Below, piece by piece: positions 43,924-53,420 of a stretch of DNA of 64,000 nt; positions within the stretch are counted from its first letter, which is position 1, and every line of letters begins with the position of its first letter. Origin of the DNA: PWQG01 sp040882255 (GTDB lineage: Bacteria; Pseudomonadota; Gammaproteobacteria; Pseudomonadales; Pseudohongiellaceae); contig JBBEBP010000011.1 in assembly GCA_040882255.1 (NCBI GenBank), forward strand, positions 310,001 through 374,000. Reading direction: 5' to 3'. The translations under genes and the position numbers were made by a program. The notes below the pieces were generated by a model. The model did no database searches, had not been told where the DNA came from, and saw only the letters and a list, made by a program, of their open reading frames with translations.

Positions 43924-45681
43924 ATGCCAACGATCAGACAGGCACTGGAAAGCCGTGTCAGCCAGGCCATTACCGCCGCCACCGGAATCGCGGACAACGC
44001 ACCCAACGTCATCCAGGCCAGCCGCCCCGACTTTGGCGACTACCAGGCCAATGGCGTGATGGCGATGGCCAAACAGGCCCGCAGCAATCCCCGTGAACTG
44101 GCACAGCAGGTGGTAGACCGGCTGGACCGTGGTGACCTGATCGACCGCGCCGAAGTGGCCGGGCCGGGGTTCATCAACCTGTTCCTGACCGACCGCTGGC
44201 TAGGAGAAGCAGCCGGCCGCACCCTGGCCGACCCGACCTCCTCGCTCGAGGCGGCAGTTGATCCACAGACCGTCGTGGTCGACTACTCCAGTCCCAACCT
44301 GGCCAAGGAAATGCACGTAGGACACCTGCGCGGCACCATCATCGGAGACGCTCTGGCGCGGGTCATGCAGGCGCTCGGGCACCGGGTCATCCGGCAGAAC
44401 CACGTGGGCGACTGGGGTACCCAGTTCGGCATGCTGATCGCCCATCTGGAGGATCTGCGACAGGCCGACTCGGACGCGGAGCTGTCCACCGAACTGTCGG
44501 ACCTGGAGACTTTCTACCGTCACGCCAAGCAACGTTTTGACGCGGAGCCCGAATTCGCGGACCGGGCACGCCACTATGTGGTGCGTCTGCAGCAGGGGGA
44601 TGAACAGTGTCTGGCGATGTGGGAACAGTTCATTGAGGAGTCCCTGCGCCATTGCGAGGCCGTCTACGAAATGCTGGGCGTACTGCTGACCCGTGATGAC
44701 CTGAAAGCAGAAAGCTCCTATAACAATGACTTGAATGAAGTTGTTAAAGCTCTGAATGAGAAGAATCTGTTGCGTGAGTCGCAAGGTGCGCAGTGCGTGT
44801 TCCTGGACGAATTTGTCGGCAAGGACGGCACTCCCCTGCCCGCCATCGTGCAGAAACGCGACGGAGGCTTTCTGTATGCCACCACGGATCTGGCTGCCGC
44901 GCGCTATCGCTGCCAGACCCTGCGGGCGGATCGGGTATTGTACGTGGTGGATGCCCGGCAGAGCCTGCATTTCCAGCAGGTCTTTGCCATCGCCCGGCGA
45001 GCCGGTTTCGCGCCGGACAACTGCTCACTGGAGCACATCGCCTACGGCACGATGATGGGTAAAGACGGGAAACCGTTCAAAACGCGCAGCGGAGACACCG
45101 TCAAGCTCAAGGATCTGCTGGAGGAAGCCAGCGAGCGGGCCTACCGCCTGGTCAGCGACAAGAATGCCGATCTTGACGAGGCAGAGCGCCGCAATATCGC
45201 CCGCACCGTCGGTGTCAGCGCCGTCAAATACTATGATCTGGCCCGCAATCGCAACAGTGACTATGTCTTCGACTGGTCCGCCATGCTCTCCTTTGAAGGC
45301 AACACGGCGCCCTACATGCTGTACGCCTATGCCAGGATCTGCAGCATTCTGCGCAAACTCGACGAAGGTGGCACGGTGGACACACTGGATGACGGAGTGG
45401 CGGCACTGGACTGGGAAGCGCCGGAGGAACGGGCCCTGGTACTGAAACTGTTGCAACTGCCCGAAGCCGTGCAGCAGGTAGCCCAGGAAGGTTACCCCAA
45501 TCACCTGTGCCAATACCTGTTCGAACTGGCAGGTCTGTTCATGCGTTTCTACGAAAGCTGCCCGATTCTCAAGGCCGATGCCGGTCGCCGCCAGCAGCGC
45601 CTGGCCATTGCACGGCTCAGTGCGCAGACCATCCGCAAGGGGCTGGAACTGTTGGGTATTCCTACGCTGGAGCGCATGTAG
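43924..45681 (+). CDS. argS: Arginyl-tRNA synthetase
   Basis: A 585-residue class I synthetase. The HIGH-type motif is in SSPNLAKEMHVGHLRGTIIGD, the KMSKS region is degenerate (MGKDGKPFKTRSGDTV) as is usual for ArgRS, and the C-terminal DALR anticodon domain starts near SFEGNTAPYMLYAYARI. The ATG at 43924 gives the standard N terminus. Confidence 0.95.
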   Translation: MPTIRQALESRVSQAITAATGIADNAPNVIQASRPDFGDYQANGVMAMAKQARSNPRELAQQVVDRLDRGDLIDRAEVAGPGFINLFLTDRWLGEAAGRTLADPTSSLEAAVDPQTVVVDYSSPNLAKEMHVGHLRGTIIGDALARVMQALGHRVIRQNHVGDWGTQFGMLIAHLEDLRQADSDAELSTELSDLETFYRHAKQRFDAEPEFADRARHYVVRLQQGDEQCLAMWEQFIEESLRHCEAVYEMLGVLLTRDDLKAESSYNNDLNEVVKALNEKNLLRESQGAQCVFLDEFVGKDGTPLPAIVQKRDGGFLYATTDLAAARYRCQTLRADRVLYVVDARQSLHFQQVFAIARRAGFAPDNCSLEHIAYGTMMGKDGKPFKTRSGDTVKLKDLLEEASERAYRLVSDKNADLDEAERRNIARTVGVSAVKYYDLARNRNSDYVFDWSAMLSFEGNTAPYMLYAYARICSILRKLDEGGTVDTLDDGVAALDWEAPEERALVLKLLQLPEAVQQVAQEGYPNHLCQYLFELAGLFMRFYESCPILKADAGRRQQRLAIARLSAQTIRKGLELLGIPTLERM

Positions 45682-45725
45682 AACGGTCTGAATTCAGCCA
45701 TCCGGCCTCAAGGAGGCGACCGAAA

Positions 45726-45753
45726 GAGACGGTCACCGGATCGTGACCGTCTC
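45726..45753. terminator. Bidirectional hairpin between argS and htpG
   Basis: GAGACGGTCAC (45726-45736) and GTGACCGTCTC (45743-45753) form a perfect 11-bp stem with a 6-nt loop, 44 bp after the argS stop and 7 bp after the convergent htpG stop. Lacks strong T-runs. Confidence 0.65.
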
Positions 45754-45760
45754 CCACACA

Positions 45761-47686
45761 TCAGTGGCTGAGTTCCAGCAAGAGCTTGTTGAGCCGCTGG
45801 GTGAAGCTGGCCGGGTCCTCCAGCTGGCCGCCTTCGGCCAGACTGGCCTGATCGAACAGTACCGAACCAAGATCGGCGAAACGCTCCTCGTCCGTTTCCT
45901 GCTCCAGCTTGCGGATCAGCGGATGGGACGGATTGATTTCGAACACCGGATTGGTCTCCGGTACCGGCTGTCCGGATGCCTCCAGGATGCGGCGCATCTG
46001 GGCGCCCATATCATGCTCTCCCAGTGCCAGACAGGCCGGAGAGTCCGTCAGGCGGTGTGTGACCCGTACATCGGTGACACGCCCTTCCAGCGCTGTCTTG
46101 AGGCGCTCCAGCAACGGCTTGAACTCCTGCTCGACCTTCTCCTGCTCTTCCTTCTCGTCCTCGTCCTCAAGCTCACCCAGGTCCAGGTTGCCGCGGCTGA
46201 CGTCCTGGAAAGACTTGCCATCGAACTCGTTCAGGTGGCTCATCAGCCATTCGTCGATACGATCGGAAAGCAGCAGCACCTCGATGCCCTTCTTGCGGAA
46301 AATCTCCAGATGCGGGCTGTTGCGGGCCGCTTTCGGGGAGTCGGCCACCACATAGTACAGCTTTTCCTGTCCAGGCTTCATGCGGCCGATGTAGTCCTCC
46401 AGGCTCTGATTCTGGCGGTCACCTTCCGATTCCGTGGTATTGAACAACAATAGACGGGCAATGGCCTCCCGGTTGCTATAGTCCTCACCGGGTCCTTCTT
46501 TCAGTACCTGGCCGAACTCCCGCCAGAACGCGGCGTACTGTTCGGGATCCTTCTTGCGCAGCTTGTCCAGCATATCCAGGGCGCGCTTGGTCAGCGCACT
46601 GCGCATGCTGTCCACCACCGGGTCATTCTGAAGAATCTCCCGGGACACATTGAGCGACAGGTCGGCGGAATCCACCACGCCCTTGATGAACCGCAGATAC
46701 AGCGGCAGGAACTGCTCCGCCTTGTCCATGATGAATACGCGCTGCACATACAGCTTCAGGCCCCGCGCGCCTTCACGGTTCCACAGATCGAATGGCGCCC
46801 GCCCGGGTACATAGAGCAGGCTGGTGTATTCCAGCTTGCCTTCCACCTTGTTATGGCTCCAGGTCAGTGGATCTTCATAATCGTGCGAGACATGTTTGTA
46901 GAACTCGCGGTACTCCTCGTCCTTGATGTCGGTACGCGGGCGGGTCCACAGCGCCCTGGCCATGTTCACGGTTTCATATTCAGTGGCGCTGTTTTCTTCC
47001 TTGCTTTGCGCGTCTTCGGCATCCTCGTCCGGCTCCTGCTCTTTTGGCATCAGCACCGGAATGGAGATGTGGTCAGCGTATTTCTTGACAATATGGCGCA
47101 GACGGAAGCCGTCCGCGAACTCCTTCGCGTCCTCACGCAGATGGAGAATCACCGTCGTACCCCGCTGCTCTTTTTCAGCAGGCTCGATGCTGTAGTCCGA
47201 TTCGCCCGCGGAGCTCCAGTGCACGGCCTCGGAAGCCGCCTGACCCGCCCGTCGGGTAAACACCTCGACACGTTCCGCGACGATGAACGCGGAATAGAAA
47301 CCGACGCCGAACTGGCCGATCAACTGCGCGTCTTTTTGCTGATCCCCGCTCAGGTTTCTGAGAAACTGCGCTGTACCCGAGCTGGCGATGGTGCCCAGAT
47401 TGGCAATCACCTCGTCGCGGCTCATACCGACCCCGTTATCCGAAATGGTGACTGTGCCGGCTTCGGCATCATGATCAATCACGACTTTCGGATCCGGATC
47501 ATCTTCATTGAGGGAAGGGTCCGAGAGAGCCTCGAAACGCAACTTGTCCGCCGCATCGGATGCGTTGGATACCAGCTCCCGCAGAAATACCTCGCGATTG
47601 CTGTACAGCGAATGAATCATCAGCTGCAACAGCTGACGGGCTTCGGTCTCGAAGCCACGCGTTTCCTTTTCAGTGGCACTCGTCAT
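45761..47686 (-). CDS. htpG: Molecular chaperone HtpG (Hsp90)
   Basis: A 641-residue ATP-dependent chaperone. The N-terminal ATP domain has ELVSNASDAADKLR, DNGVGMS and GQFGVGFYSAF. The middle domain has the WSHNKVEG/LYVPGRAPFDLW region and the catalytic Arg area, and the C-terminal dimerisation domain ends the protein. The ATG at 47686 follows GGGGAG; an ATG nine codons earlier lacks a good site. Confidence 0.95.
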   Translation of the reverse strand: MTSATEKETRGFETEARQLLQLMIHSLYSNREVFLRELVSNASDAADKLRFEALSDPSLNEDDPDPKVVIDHDAEAGTVTISDNGVGMSRDEVIANLGTIASSGTAQFLRNLSGDQQKDAQLIGQFGVGFYSAFIVAERVEVFTRRAGQAASEAVHWSSAGESDYSIEPAEKEQRGTTVILHLREDAKEFADGFRLRHIVKKYADHISIPVLMPKEQEPDEDAEDAQSKEENSATEYETVNMARALWTRPRTDIKDEEYREFYKHVSHDYEDPLTWSHNKVEGKLEYTSLLYVPGRAPFDLWNREGARGLKLYVQRVFIMDKAEQFLPLYLRFIKGVVDSADLSLNVSREILQNDPVVDSMRSALTKRALDMLDKLRKKDPEQYAAFWREFGQVLKEGPGEDYSNREAIARLLLFNTTESEGDRQNQSLEDYIGRMKPGQEKLYYVVADSPKAARNSPHLEIFRKKGIEVLLLSDRIDEWLMSHLNEFDGKSFQDVSRGNLDLGELEDEDEKEEQEKVEQEFKPLLERLKTALEGRVTDVRVTHRLTDSPACLALGEHDMGAQMRRILEASGQPVPETNPVFEINPSHPLIRKLEQETDEERFADLGSVLFDQASLAEGGQLEDPASFTQRLNKLLLELSH

Positions 47687-47718
47687 GGTCTGCTCCCCTG
47701 TAATTCTGCGCAATAAAA

Positions 47719-47750
47719 AACCCGGCCGGAGATGGCGTTCCGGCCGGGTT
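47719..47750 (-). terminator. Intrinsic terminator of the TonB operon
   Basis: AACCCGGCCGGA (47719-47730) and its exact inverse at 47739-47750 form a 12-bp GC-rich stem with an 8-nt loop. Read on the minus strand it ends in six T residues. It lies 27 bp after the TPR gene and just before htpG. Confidence 0.88.
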
Positions 47751-47776
47751 CTTTATGGGGTTGTATCAACCCGTTT

Positions 47777-49156
47777 TCAAGCTCTGCAGGTAAATCCCTG
47801 CAGTTCAGGACACTGGTAGAAATCGATCGCCTGCTCGCGGCGCTCTTCCAGCGTCTGGAACCGCTGCTGCGTTCTCTCGATGTAGGTGATGTAGGACTCC
47901 GCGGAGTTGTTACCCAGTTCATTGGCGGTACGAGCAGCACTGGCTGCTTCGTCAAAGCGCTCCAGCTCCACCAGTGAGCGCGCCAGGAACAGGTAGGCAT
48001 CCGCCTCGGCGTCTTCATCAAGCCCCATGTCCAGCGCCTGCTGGATGGCATCTGCGGCTTCCGCGTAGTTACCGCTCATGTAATTGATGTATCCGAGGTA
48101 GTCATAGGCTTCGGCTTCATCGGACACTTCCGCGTAGCGGAGTGCCGGGTCCGTGGCCTGCTCGAACTCGGCAGCCATCATGTACATCTGGGTCAGTCGT
48201 CGCAGGTTGTCGCCGTCTTCCTCGACAATACCCTGCGCCATGCCGTCTTCCAGTATCCTGACGCCACGGATCGGCGCATCCATGCCGGCCAGGGACTGGG
48301 CCAGGTTCATGAATTGCCCTTCGCTTTCCAGGTAACCCTGGTGATACGCCAGTTCGAGGATCCGGATCCGCGACTCGTCATCATCCACGAAACCGTAAAC
48401 GGCAGCCAGGTTGCGCCAGTCCGCCGGCTCGTCGAACAGGATAATCATGGTTTCCAGCGTGTCCCTGGAGAGTTCATACTGTTCCGTCTCGATATACATC
48501 ACGTTCAACAACGAGTAGATGTTACGACGCACTTCCCGGTCCCGCTCTTCCAGCATGGCCATATGGTCAAGCAGGTACGGGATGGCCGTGTCGAAGTTCT
48601 CCAGGTTGTAATGCGAGTTGGCCAGCAACAGGAACACCGTGGCACTCTCTTCCTCGGAAAGCTCACGCCATTGATTGAACGCGTCGATCGCCTCCCGGTA
48701 CCGTTCCTCGCCGGCATAGATCTGGCCCAGTGCCATCAAGGCGCGCAAGCGGGCATCCACGCGCAGCTCCTCGATCGTCAGGATGCGCTCGAAGGTCTCG
48801 AGGGCGCTCTGTACATCATCCACCGCCAGATAGTAATTGGTGTAGAAGTTCAGCAGCGTCGATTTCTCGAAATCATTCAGCGAATCATAACGCTCGTTCA
48901 GCTCGTCGAGCTCCTCTTTCGCCCCTTCCAGGTCGACCTCATCGTCGCCTTCCGGGTTCATCATCTCCTGAACATCGGAGATGACCCGGAATACACGCTC
49001 GCTGAGCGTATCGGAGGAGCGGGTCGGAGGTGGTTGACGCGGGCCATCGTCCTCATCGTCCTGCGCCCAGGACGGCAATGGCTGGACCATCAGCGCCAGG
49101 GCGGATATCGCCAGTACCGCAAAGCCGGATCTGTATCTTGCATACCACTTCATCAT
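47777..49156 (-). CDS. TPR-repeat protein of the TonB operon
   Basis: A 459-residue exported protein with a signal peptide (about 1-31, ending SWAQ) and repeated TPR-like helices over most of its length (for example ALMALGQIYAGEERYREAIDAFNQWRE and AYDYLGYINYMSGNYAEAADAIQQALDMG). Such proteins accompany TonB2-type clusters and are thought to support TonB function in the periplasm. Starts 3 bp after the tonB stop. Last gene of the operon, followed by a strong terminator. Confidence 0.82.
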   Translation of the reverse strand: MMKWYARYRSGFAVLAISALALMVQPLPSWAQDDEDDGPRQPPPTRSSDTLSERVFRVISDVQEMMNPEGDDEVDLEGAKEELDELNERYDSLNDFEKSTLLNFYTNYYLAVDDVQSALETFERILTIEELRVDARLRALMALGQIYAGEERYREAIDAFNQWRELSEEESATVFLLLANSHYNLENFDTAIPYLLDHMAMLEERDREVRRNIYSLLNVMYIETEQYELSRDTLETMIILFDEPADWRNLAAVYGFVDDDESRIRILELAYHQGYLESEGQFMNLAQSLAGMDAPIRGVRILEDGMAQGIVEEDGDNLRRLTQMYMMAAEFEQATDPALRYAEVSDEAEAYDYLGYINYMSGNYAEAADAIQQALDMGLDEDAEADAYLFLARSLVELERFDEAASAARTANELGNNSAESYITYIERTQQRFQTLEERREQAIDFYQCPELQGFTCRA

Positions 49157-49159
49157 GCG

Positions 49160-49768
49160 TTATTCCTCCAGCTCGTAACGGAATACATACTGTACCCCCG
49201 GCACATCGACAGGCTCACCATCCACGACACGAGGCTGGAAGCGGAAGCGTTCCGCTGCGCGGATGGAGGAGCGATCGAAGATGCCGGATGGCTCGGCATC
49301 GATAACTTCCACATCCCGTACACCACCTTCTGCGGTCACCGTGAAACGCACCTGGCACCAGCCCTCGATGCCACGCTGGGCAGCACGCGTGGGATAGCTT
49401 GGAGTGATGTTCACCAAGGGCAGCATCTCACCGTCGGTAGCACCGATACCGGCCATGCCGACCTCGACGCCACCGCCCACGTTCACGTTGTCGCGGCCGA
49501 TGCCCAGATCCATGTTGCCGTCCATATCGAACTCACGGTCCTGATCCTCGGGCGGGGTCTCCTGAATGTCCTCCATCGGCTCGGGTTCATCAATTTCCCG
49601 CTGCACTTCCATATTAATATCCGGCATGGTCGCATCGACTATGCGCGTTACATTGGCCCGCTCGTCAAGCTGTGAGCCGGTGGCAATCAGGGCCTGCATG
49701 AACCAGAACAGGGCCAGTGTGATACCGGCAGCCAATGCCAGTGAAACCAACCATCTGACAGCAATCAT
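49160..49768 (-). CDS. tonB: TonB family energy transducer (TonB2-type)
   Basis: A 202-residue TonB. One N-terminal membrane anchor (residues about 7-29), an acidic Pro/Glu linker rather than the usual Lys-Pro one, and a C-terminal TonB domain (PLVNITPSYPTRAAQRGIEGWCQVRFTVTAEG to RFRFQPRV). The short linker is typical of TonB2 proteins, which rely on extra partner proteins. Sits 3 bp after exbD. Confidence 0.9.
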   Translation of the reverse strand: MIAVRWLVSLALAAGITLALFWFMQALIATGSQLDERANVTRIVDATMPDINMEVQREIDEPEPMEDIQETPPEDQDREFDMDGNMDLGIGRDNVNVGGGVEVGMAGIGATDGEMLPLVNITPSYPTRAAQRGIEGWCQVRFTVTAEGGVRDVEVIDAEPSGIFDRSSIRAAERFRFQPRVVDGEPVDVPGVQYVFRYELEE

Positions 49769-49771
49769 GGG

Positions 49772-50182
49772 TTATTCCTCCGTCGAGATTGATACATTGG
49801 CGATTTCAGCATCCCTGGCTGCACGAAGAATGGTCATCACGTGCTCATTGGTGGCGTTCTCGTCACCCTGGATGACCACCGAGGCATTCGGTGTTTCTGC
49901 CAGTCGCCTTTCGAAACGGGACCGGATAAAACGGGAATCGATTTGCTCCCCGTCAATCCAGATCTCCCCATCCGGGCTGACCGCGATCAGGATCAGATCC
50001 TGGGTGCGCGGCTGAGCCGTCGAGGCTTGCGGCTTGTTGACCTCAATACCGGCCTCCGTCACGAAGACCGAAGTCACGATGAAGAAGATCAGCAGAATGA
50101 AGACCACATCCAGCATGGGAGTGAGGTCAATTTCACCGGCTTCTTCGTCGTCACTGCGTTTTTTCATTAAACCTGATTTCAT
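49772..50182 (-). CDS. exbD: Biopolymer transport protein ExbD
   Basis: A 136-residue ExbD. The membrane segment carries the proton-carrying aspartate in DLTPMLDVVFILLIFFIVTSVF and the periplasmic domain follows. AAGG precedes the ATG on the minus strand. An alternative start at 50167 would drop five residues. Confidence 0.92.
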   Translation of the reverse strand: MKSGLMKKRSDDEEAGEIDLTPMLDVVFILLIFFIVTSVFVTEAGIEVNKPQASTAQPRTQDLILIAVSPDGEIWIDGEQIDSRFIRSRFERRLAETPNASVVIQGDENATNEHVMTILRAARDAEIANVSISTEE

Positions 50183-50212
50183 TGTTCTGCCTTTGTCTCG
50201 GGTTCAACCTTG

Positions 50213-50734
50213 TCAGGCCATATTGTCTTCGAGGAGTTCCAGTTCACGATCCATCTTGTTCTTCAACCAGTTGGACGCGAAGATCCCGGACAGCGCACCG
50301 ACCATGCCGGCCATTGTCGGAATCGTGGCCTTGGATACACCGCCGGCCATCGATTGAGCATCGCCGCCGCCGGTCAGGGCCATCACATAGAAGACCTCGA
50401 TCATGCCGGTTACCGTACCGATAAGCCCCAACAGCGGACACACCACCACCAGCGCCTCGATCATCGGGAACGTGGCCTTCAGGTTCAGCCTGGCCTCGGA
50501 GATCATCATGTTACGGATCTGGTGTGCATTCCATGAGCGTTTGTCGCTCCTGGAGTTCCACGCCGCCAGCGTGTCCTTGACACGTCTGGCGTGCGTGGAG
50601 TGCAGATACCAGACCCGCTCGAAGATCAGCGACCACTTCACCAGGAGGAGAATACCGATGATCCAGAGGACCTCGCCTCCCCGTGACATGAACTCCATGA
50701 TCGCTTCATATCCATCGAGCAGTGTCAAATACAT
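50213..50734 (-). CDS. exbB: ExbB/TolQ-type proton channel subunit (short)
   Basis: A 173-residue ExbB-family protein. Three membrane segments are visible, with the conserved PLLGLIGTVTGMIEVF motif and the TIPTMAGMVGALSGIFASN segment that lines the channel. Partners ExbD to drive TonB. Encoded between the long ExbB and ExbD. Confidence 0.92.
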   Translation of the reverse strand: MYLTLLDGYEAIMEFMSRGGEVLWIIGILLLVKWSLIFERVWYLHSTHARRVKDTLAAWNSRSDKRSWNAHQIRNMMISEARLNLKATFPMIEALVVVCPLLGLIGTVTGMIEVFYVMALTGGGDAQSMAGGVSKATIPTMAGMVGALSGIFASNWLKNKMDRELELLEDNMA

Positions 50735-50745
50735 GGTGCCTCCTG

Positions 50746-52143
50746 TCAGGCCTGTTTACCGGACTGTTCCGCCTTGGTGGCAATAATGCCGGTGGCCTGT
50801 TCTTCCAGGATATGGATGATACGGTCGCTCTTGCTCTTCACCCAGGTGTGCATCAGCACTGTCGGGATGGCGACCGTGATACCCAGTACCGTGGTCATCA
50901 GGGCCATGGAGATACCGCCGGCCATGATGGTCGGGTCACCGGCACCGTAGACCGTGATCTGCTGGAACACCTGGATCATACCGGTCACCGTACCCAGCAG
51001 ACCCATCAGCGGCGCCACTGTGGCGATGATCTTGATGAAGGTCAGGAAGCGTTCCAGTGCAGGAGTTTCCTGCAGGATGGCTTCACCCAGCTTGAGCTCC
51101 AGGGTTTCCGTATCCACATTCGGATTGGACTCGGCGACCAGCAGTACACGACCCAGCGGGTTGTTCTTGTTGGCCTTGTCGGATTTCACCTGTGAATTCA
51201 CCTTGGCGGCGACCAGCGTCAATATGAATGACCGGATCAGCGCAACGAGAATTGCAATCAGGCCGATGCCGATGATGATAAAGCCGATCACGCCGGCATT
51301 CTCGGTCACCTGCTCGTCCCAGGTCGGGAAGTTGATCAGGTTGGCCATCAGGCTGCCACCCACGGCACCGGTCGGATCGATACCCACTCGGTAGATACCG
51401 TCACCACCAGCAGCCGCCTCCAGCTCTCTGGCCTGGGAAAGCAGACGGTCCGAGGGCTGACGCGGCAATACCTGCAGGTGACCGACACTGCCTGTATAGG
51501 ACAGATAGTCTCCGTCACCGATGGCGTTAAAGGAGCCGATACGGGTGATCGTGCGGTCTTCCAGTTCACCGGAAGGCAGACCGACCTCGTCCTGATACTG
51601 CACAACACGGCCGGATTCAACCAGCTCCTGCTGCATGAAGTACCAGAAGCGCTCGATCTCGTCGACGCGCACTTGCTCGGTGTCACTGGCCACACGGCTG
51701 ATGAATGAGTCCAGGAACTCGACGCGGCCGGGGTGCTGCGCACTGACCAGCGAGTCGGAGAAGATGCTCTGGAAGTCGCCGGCAACACCCTGGATGTTAC
51801 CCAGCAACTCGTTCAGGTTGGCGCGAACTTCACGCAACTGTGCACGACGCTCGGACAACAGTTGACGGTTCTCGTCGAACTGCTCTTCCAGATCCGTGTT
51901 GGTGTCTTCTTCAGAAGAGATCTGCTCGCGGATGTCTTCCAGCATCTGTTCGCGCTGGTCGACTTCCTGCTCGAAACGCTGCTCGCGTTCCCGGTGTTCC
52001 TCGGATTCAGCGATCCGGTTCTGCTCCACCGCTTCCAGCAGTTCGTTCAGGTTCGAGGGTGTATCCTGCGCAAAAACCTGTGCAGACAGGCTCAGGGCAA
52101 GGCCCGAAAGGGATAAACTGGCAAATCGGATTATTTTTTTCAC
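50746..52143 (-). CDS. ExbB-family protein with periplasmic coiled-coil extension (TtpC-like)
   Basis: A 465-residue protein. A signal peptide (ending VFAQ) precedes an about 240-residue region that begins as a Glu/Gln-rich coiled coil (residues 40-120), followed by an ExbB/TolQ domain (about 270-465) with APLMGLLGTVTGMIQVFQ and the AIPTVLMHTWVKSKSD segment. This is the layout of Vibrio TtpC, which is required for TonB2 function. Overlaps the DUF3450 stop by 4 bp. Confidence 0.87.
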   Translation of the reverse strand: MKKIIRFASLSLSGLALSLSAQVFAQDTPSNLNELLEAVEQNRIAESEEHREREQRFEQEVDQREQMLEDIREQISSEEDTNTDLEEQFDENRQLLSERRAQLREVRANLNELLGNIQGVAGDFQSIFSDSLVSAQHPGRVEFLDSFISRVASDTEQVRVDEIERFWYFMQQELVESGRVVQYQDEVGLPSGELEDRTITRIGSFNAIGDGDYLSYTGSVGHLQVLPRQPSDRLLSQARELEAAAGGDGIYRVGIDPTGAVGGSLMANLINFPTWDEQVTENAGVIGFIIIGIGLIAILVALIRSFILTLVAAKVNSQVKSDKANKNNPLGRVLLVAESNPNVDTETLELKLGEAILQETPALERFLTFIKIIATVAPLMGLLGTVTGMIQVFQQITVYGAGDPTIMAGGISMALMTTVLGITVAIPTVLMHTWVKSKSDRIIHILEEQATGIIATKAEQSGKQA

Positions 52144-52931
52144 TGTGCTAACTCCGGCGCGGTGATTGGCATTTCAATGATTTCTGGCGCAATAAGACCA
52201 CTGGCTACACGAATTGCTGTGTCGATCGCCTGGCGATAGTCGCCGGCTGGCAATTCGATCCATTCCCGGGCTTCCGGATCCCAGGCACCGGTCATTTCCC
52301 GGTCCTGCGTCTGGTAGGCCAGGGCGATCCGGCCGACGCGCATCATGTCGACATCACGTCGCACGCCGTCGATGGTCAATGTGGTCGGGTACGTTTCCCG
52401 TGTGCGGCCGTAGGCAGTCTCGGTCTGGTAGATCGACAGGATCTGACGGAACCGTTCCGCGACAGAGACGCCCGGATCGTCCATCAGGCTCTTGACGAAC
52501 TCGACACGCTGCCGGCGCTCTTCGAGGTGAAACGGCATGTCCAACTCGATGAATTGCTCGATGCTGCTAAGCATTTTCTGCATCAACAGCGGCATTTCCT
52601 GAGTCACGTTGCGTACTTCTGCAATGGACTCGGTAATGGTCTCCAGCTCTTCCTCCTGAATGGAGATCTGCCGGCGCCAACCGGCATTCAGGACCAGAAG
52701 CGCTTCGAGGTTATTGCTCTCGGCGCTGAAGTCATCCATCAGACTGTCGGATGAGTCGGATAGCCGGTTGATACGCTGCTGGGATTCGACAGCCGCCTGG
52801 TTGGTCTGGCCGACAACCTCCATCGCTTCATCGAGAGTGCTGGTATCGACCTCGGCTGCCTGGGTTGAGCCGGCCACCAGCATGGAAGCGAGTGGAGCCA
52901 GCACCTTTAAAGATAATCGACGGTTTTTCAT
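52140..52931 (-). CDS. DUF3450 periplasmic coiled-coil protein
   Basis: A 263-residue exported protein of DUF3450, a family found at the head of TonB2-type operons. Signal peptide about residues 1-25 (ending STQAAEV), then a coiled coil (QRINRLSDSSDSLMDDFSAES to ITESIAEVRNVTQEMP) and a C-terminal alpha/beta region with the VDMMRVGRIALAYQTQD motif. The ATG at 52931 has AGGA 8-11 bases upstream; the frame to 52958 adds nine unlikely residues. First gene of the operon. Confidence 0.85.
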   Translation of the reverse strand: MKNRRLSLKVLAPLASMLVAGSTQAAEVDTSTLDEAMEVVGQTNQAAVESQQRINRLSDSSDSLMDDFSAESNNLEALLVLNAGWRRQISIQEEELETITESIAEVRNVTQEMPLLMQKMLSSIEQFIELDMPFHLEERRQRVEFVKSLMDDPGVSVAERFRQILSIYQTETAYGRTRETYPTTLTIDGVRRDVDMMRVGRIALAYQTQDREMTGAWDPEAREWIELPAGDYRQAIDTAIRVASGLIAPEIIEMPITAPELAQ

Positions 52932-53384
52932 GTGCCATCCTGTTATTGTATTAAACACTCTGCCCCTCTACTGCCGCATCGCTGCTGAGTTCAGCCGGGT
53001 ACAGACGTGACCTCTTTACTACATGACGTAATTACGTACTGGCAACGGCAGGCTGCCCTGTCCGCTGCTGCCGGCCCTCATGGGCCTCATCCTCCGTGAA
53101 TCCGGATGTCCTGCTTCCTTCCGAACCCCTCGGGGTTACCTTTCTACACACTTGACCCCGGGTTGTAGCCATTGGTAACCAATGGCAGCAAGATCAGGTT
53201 ATTTAGCGTTGAAAATGGCCGTCCTTGCCAAAGAGCGATTAAAGCCTAACACAACCTGTCCTTTTTATTGAACCTTTCAACGCATAAATTTGGGCAGGAA
53301 ATTCGGCTTGCGCCAACGTGGTGCAGCGCTGTTTCAGCATGGTGCGGATCATTGCGCTAACCGGGCCTGCCTTCATGAAAGAAT
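52932..53384. other. Non-coding gap between the TonB operon and sucD
   Basis: About 450 bp with no convincing gene. It holds a 12-bp palindrome ACGTAATTACGT (53026-53037), a 6-bp-stem hairpin near 53124-53137, and a 19-bp odd palindrome GCCATTGGT-A-ACCAATGGC (53168-53186). Promoters for the minus-strand DUF3450 operon must lie here. Confidence 0.6.
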
Positions 53385-53406
53385 CCGGACAGGCTTGCCT
53401 GTCCGG
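53385..53406 (-). terminator. Hairpin after sucD
   Basis: CCGGACAGGC and GCCTGTCCGG form a perfect 10-bp stem with a 2-nt loop, 15 bp beyond the sucD stop. On the minus strand ATTCTTTC follows, a modest U-tract. Probable end of the sdh-suc transcript. Confidence 0.7.
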
Positions 53407-53420
53407 GCTCTGTTTCGACC

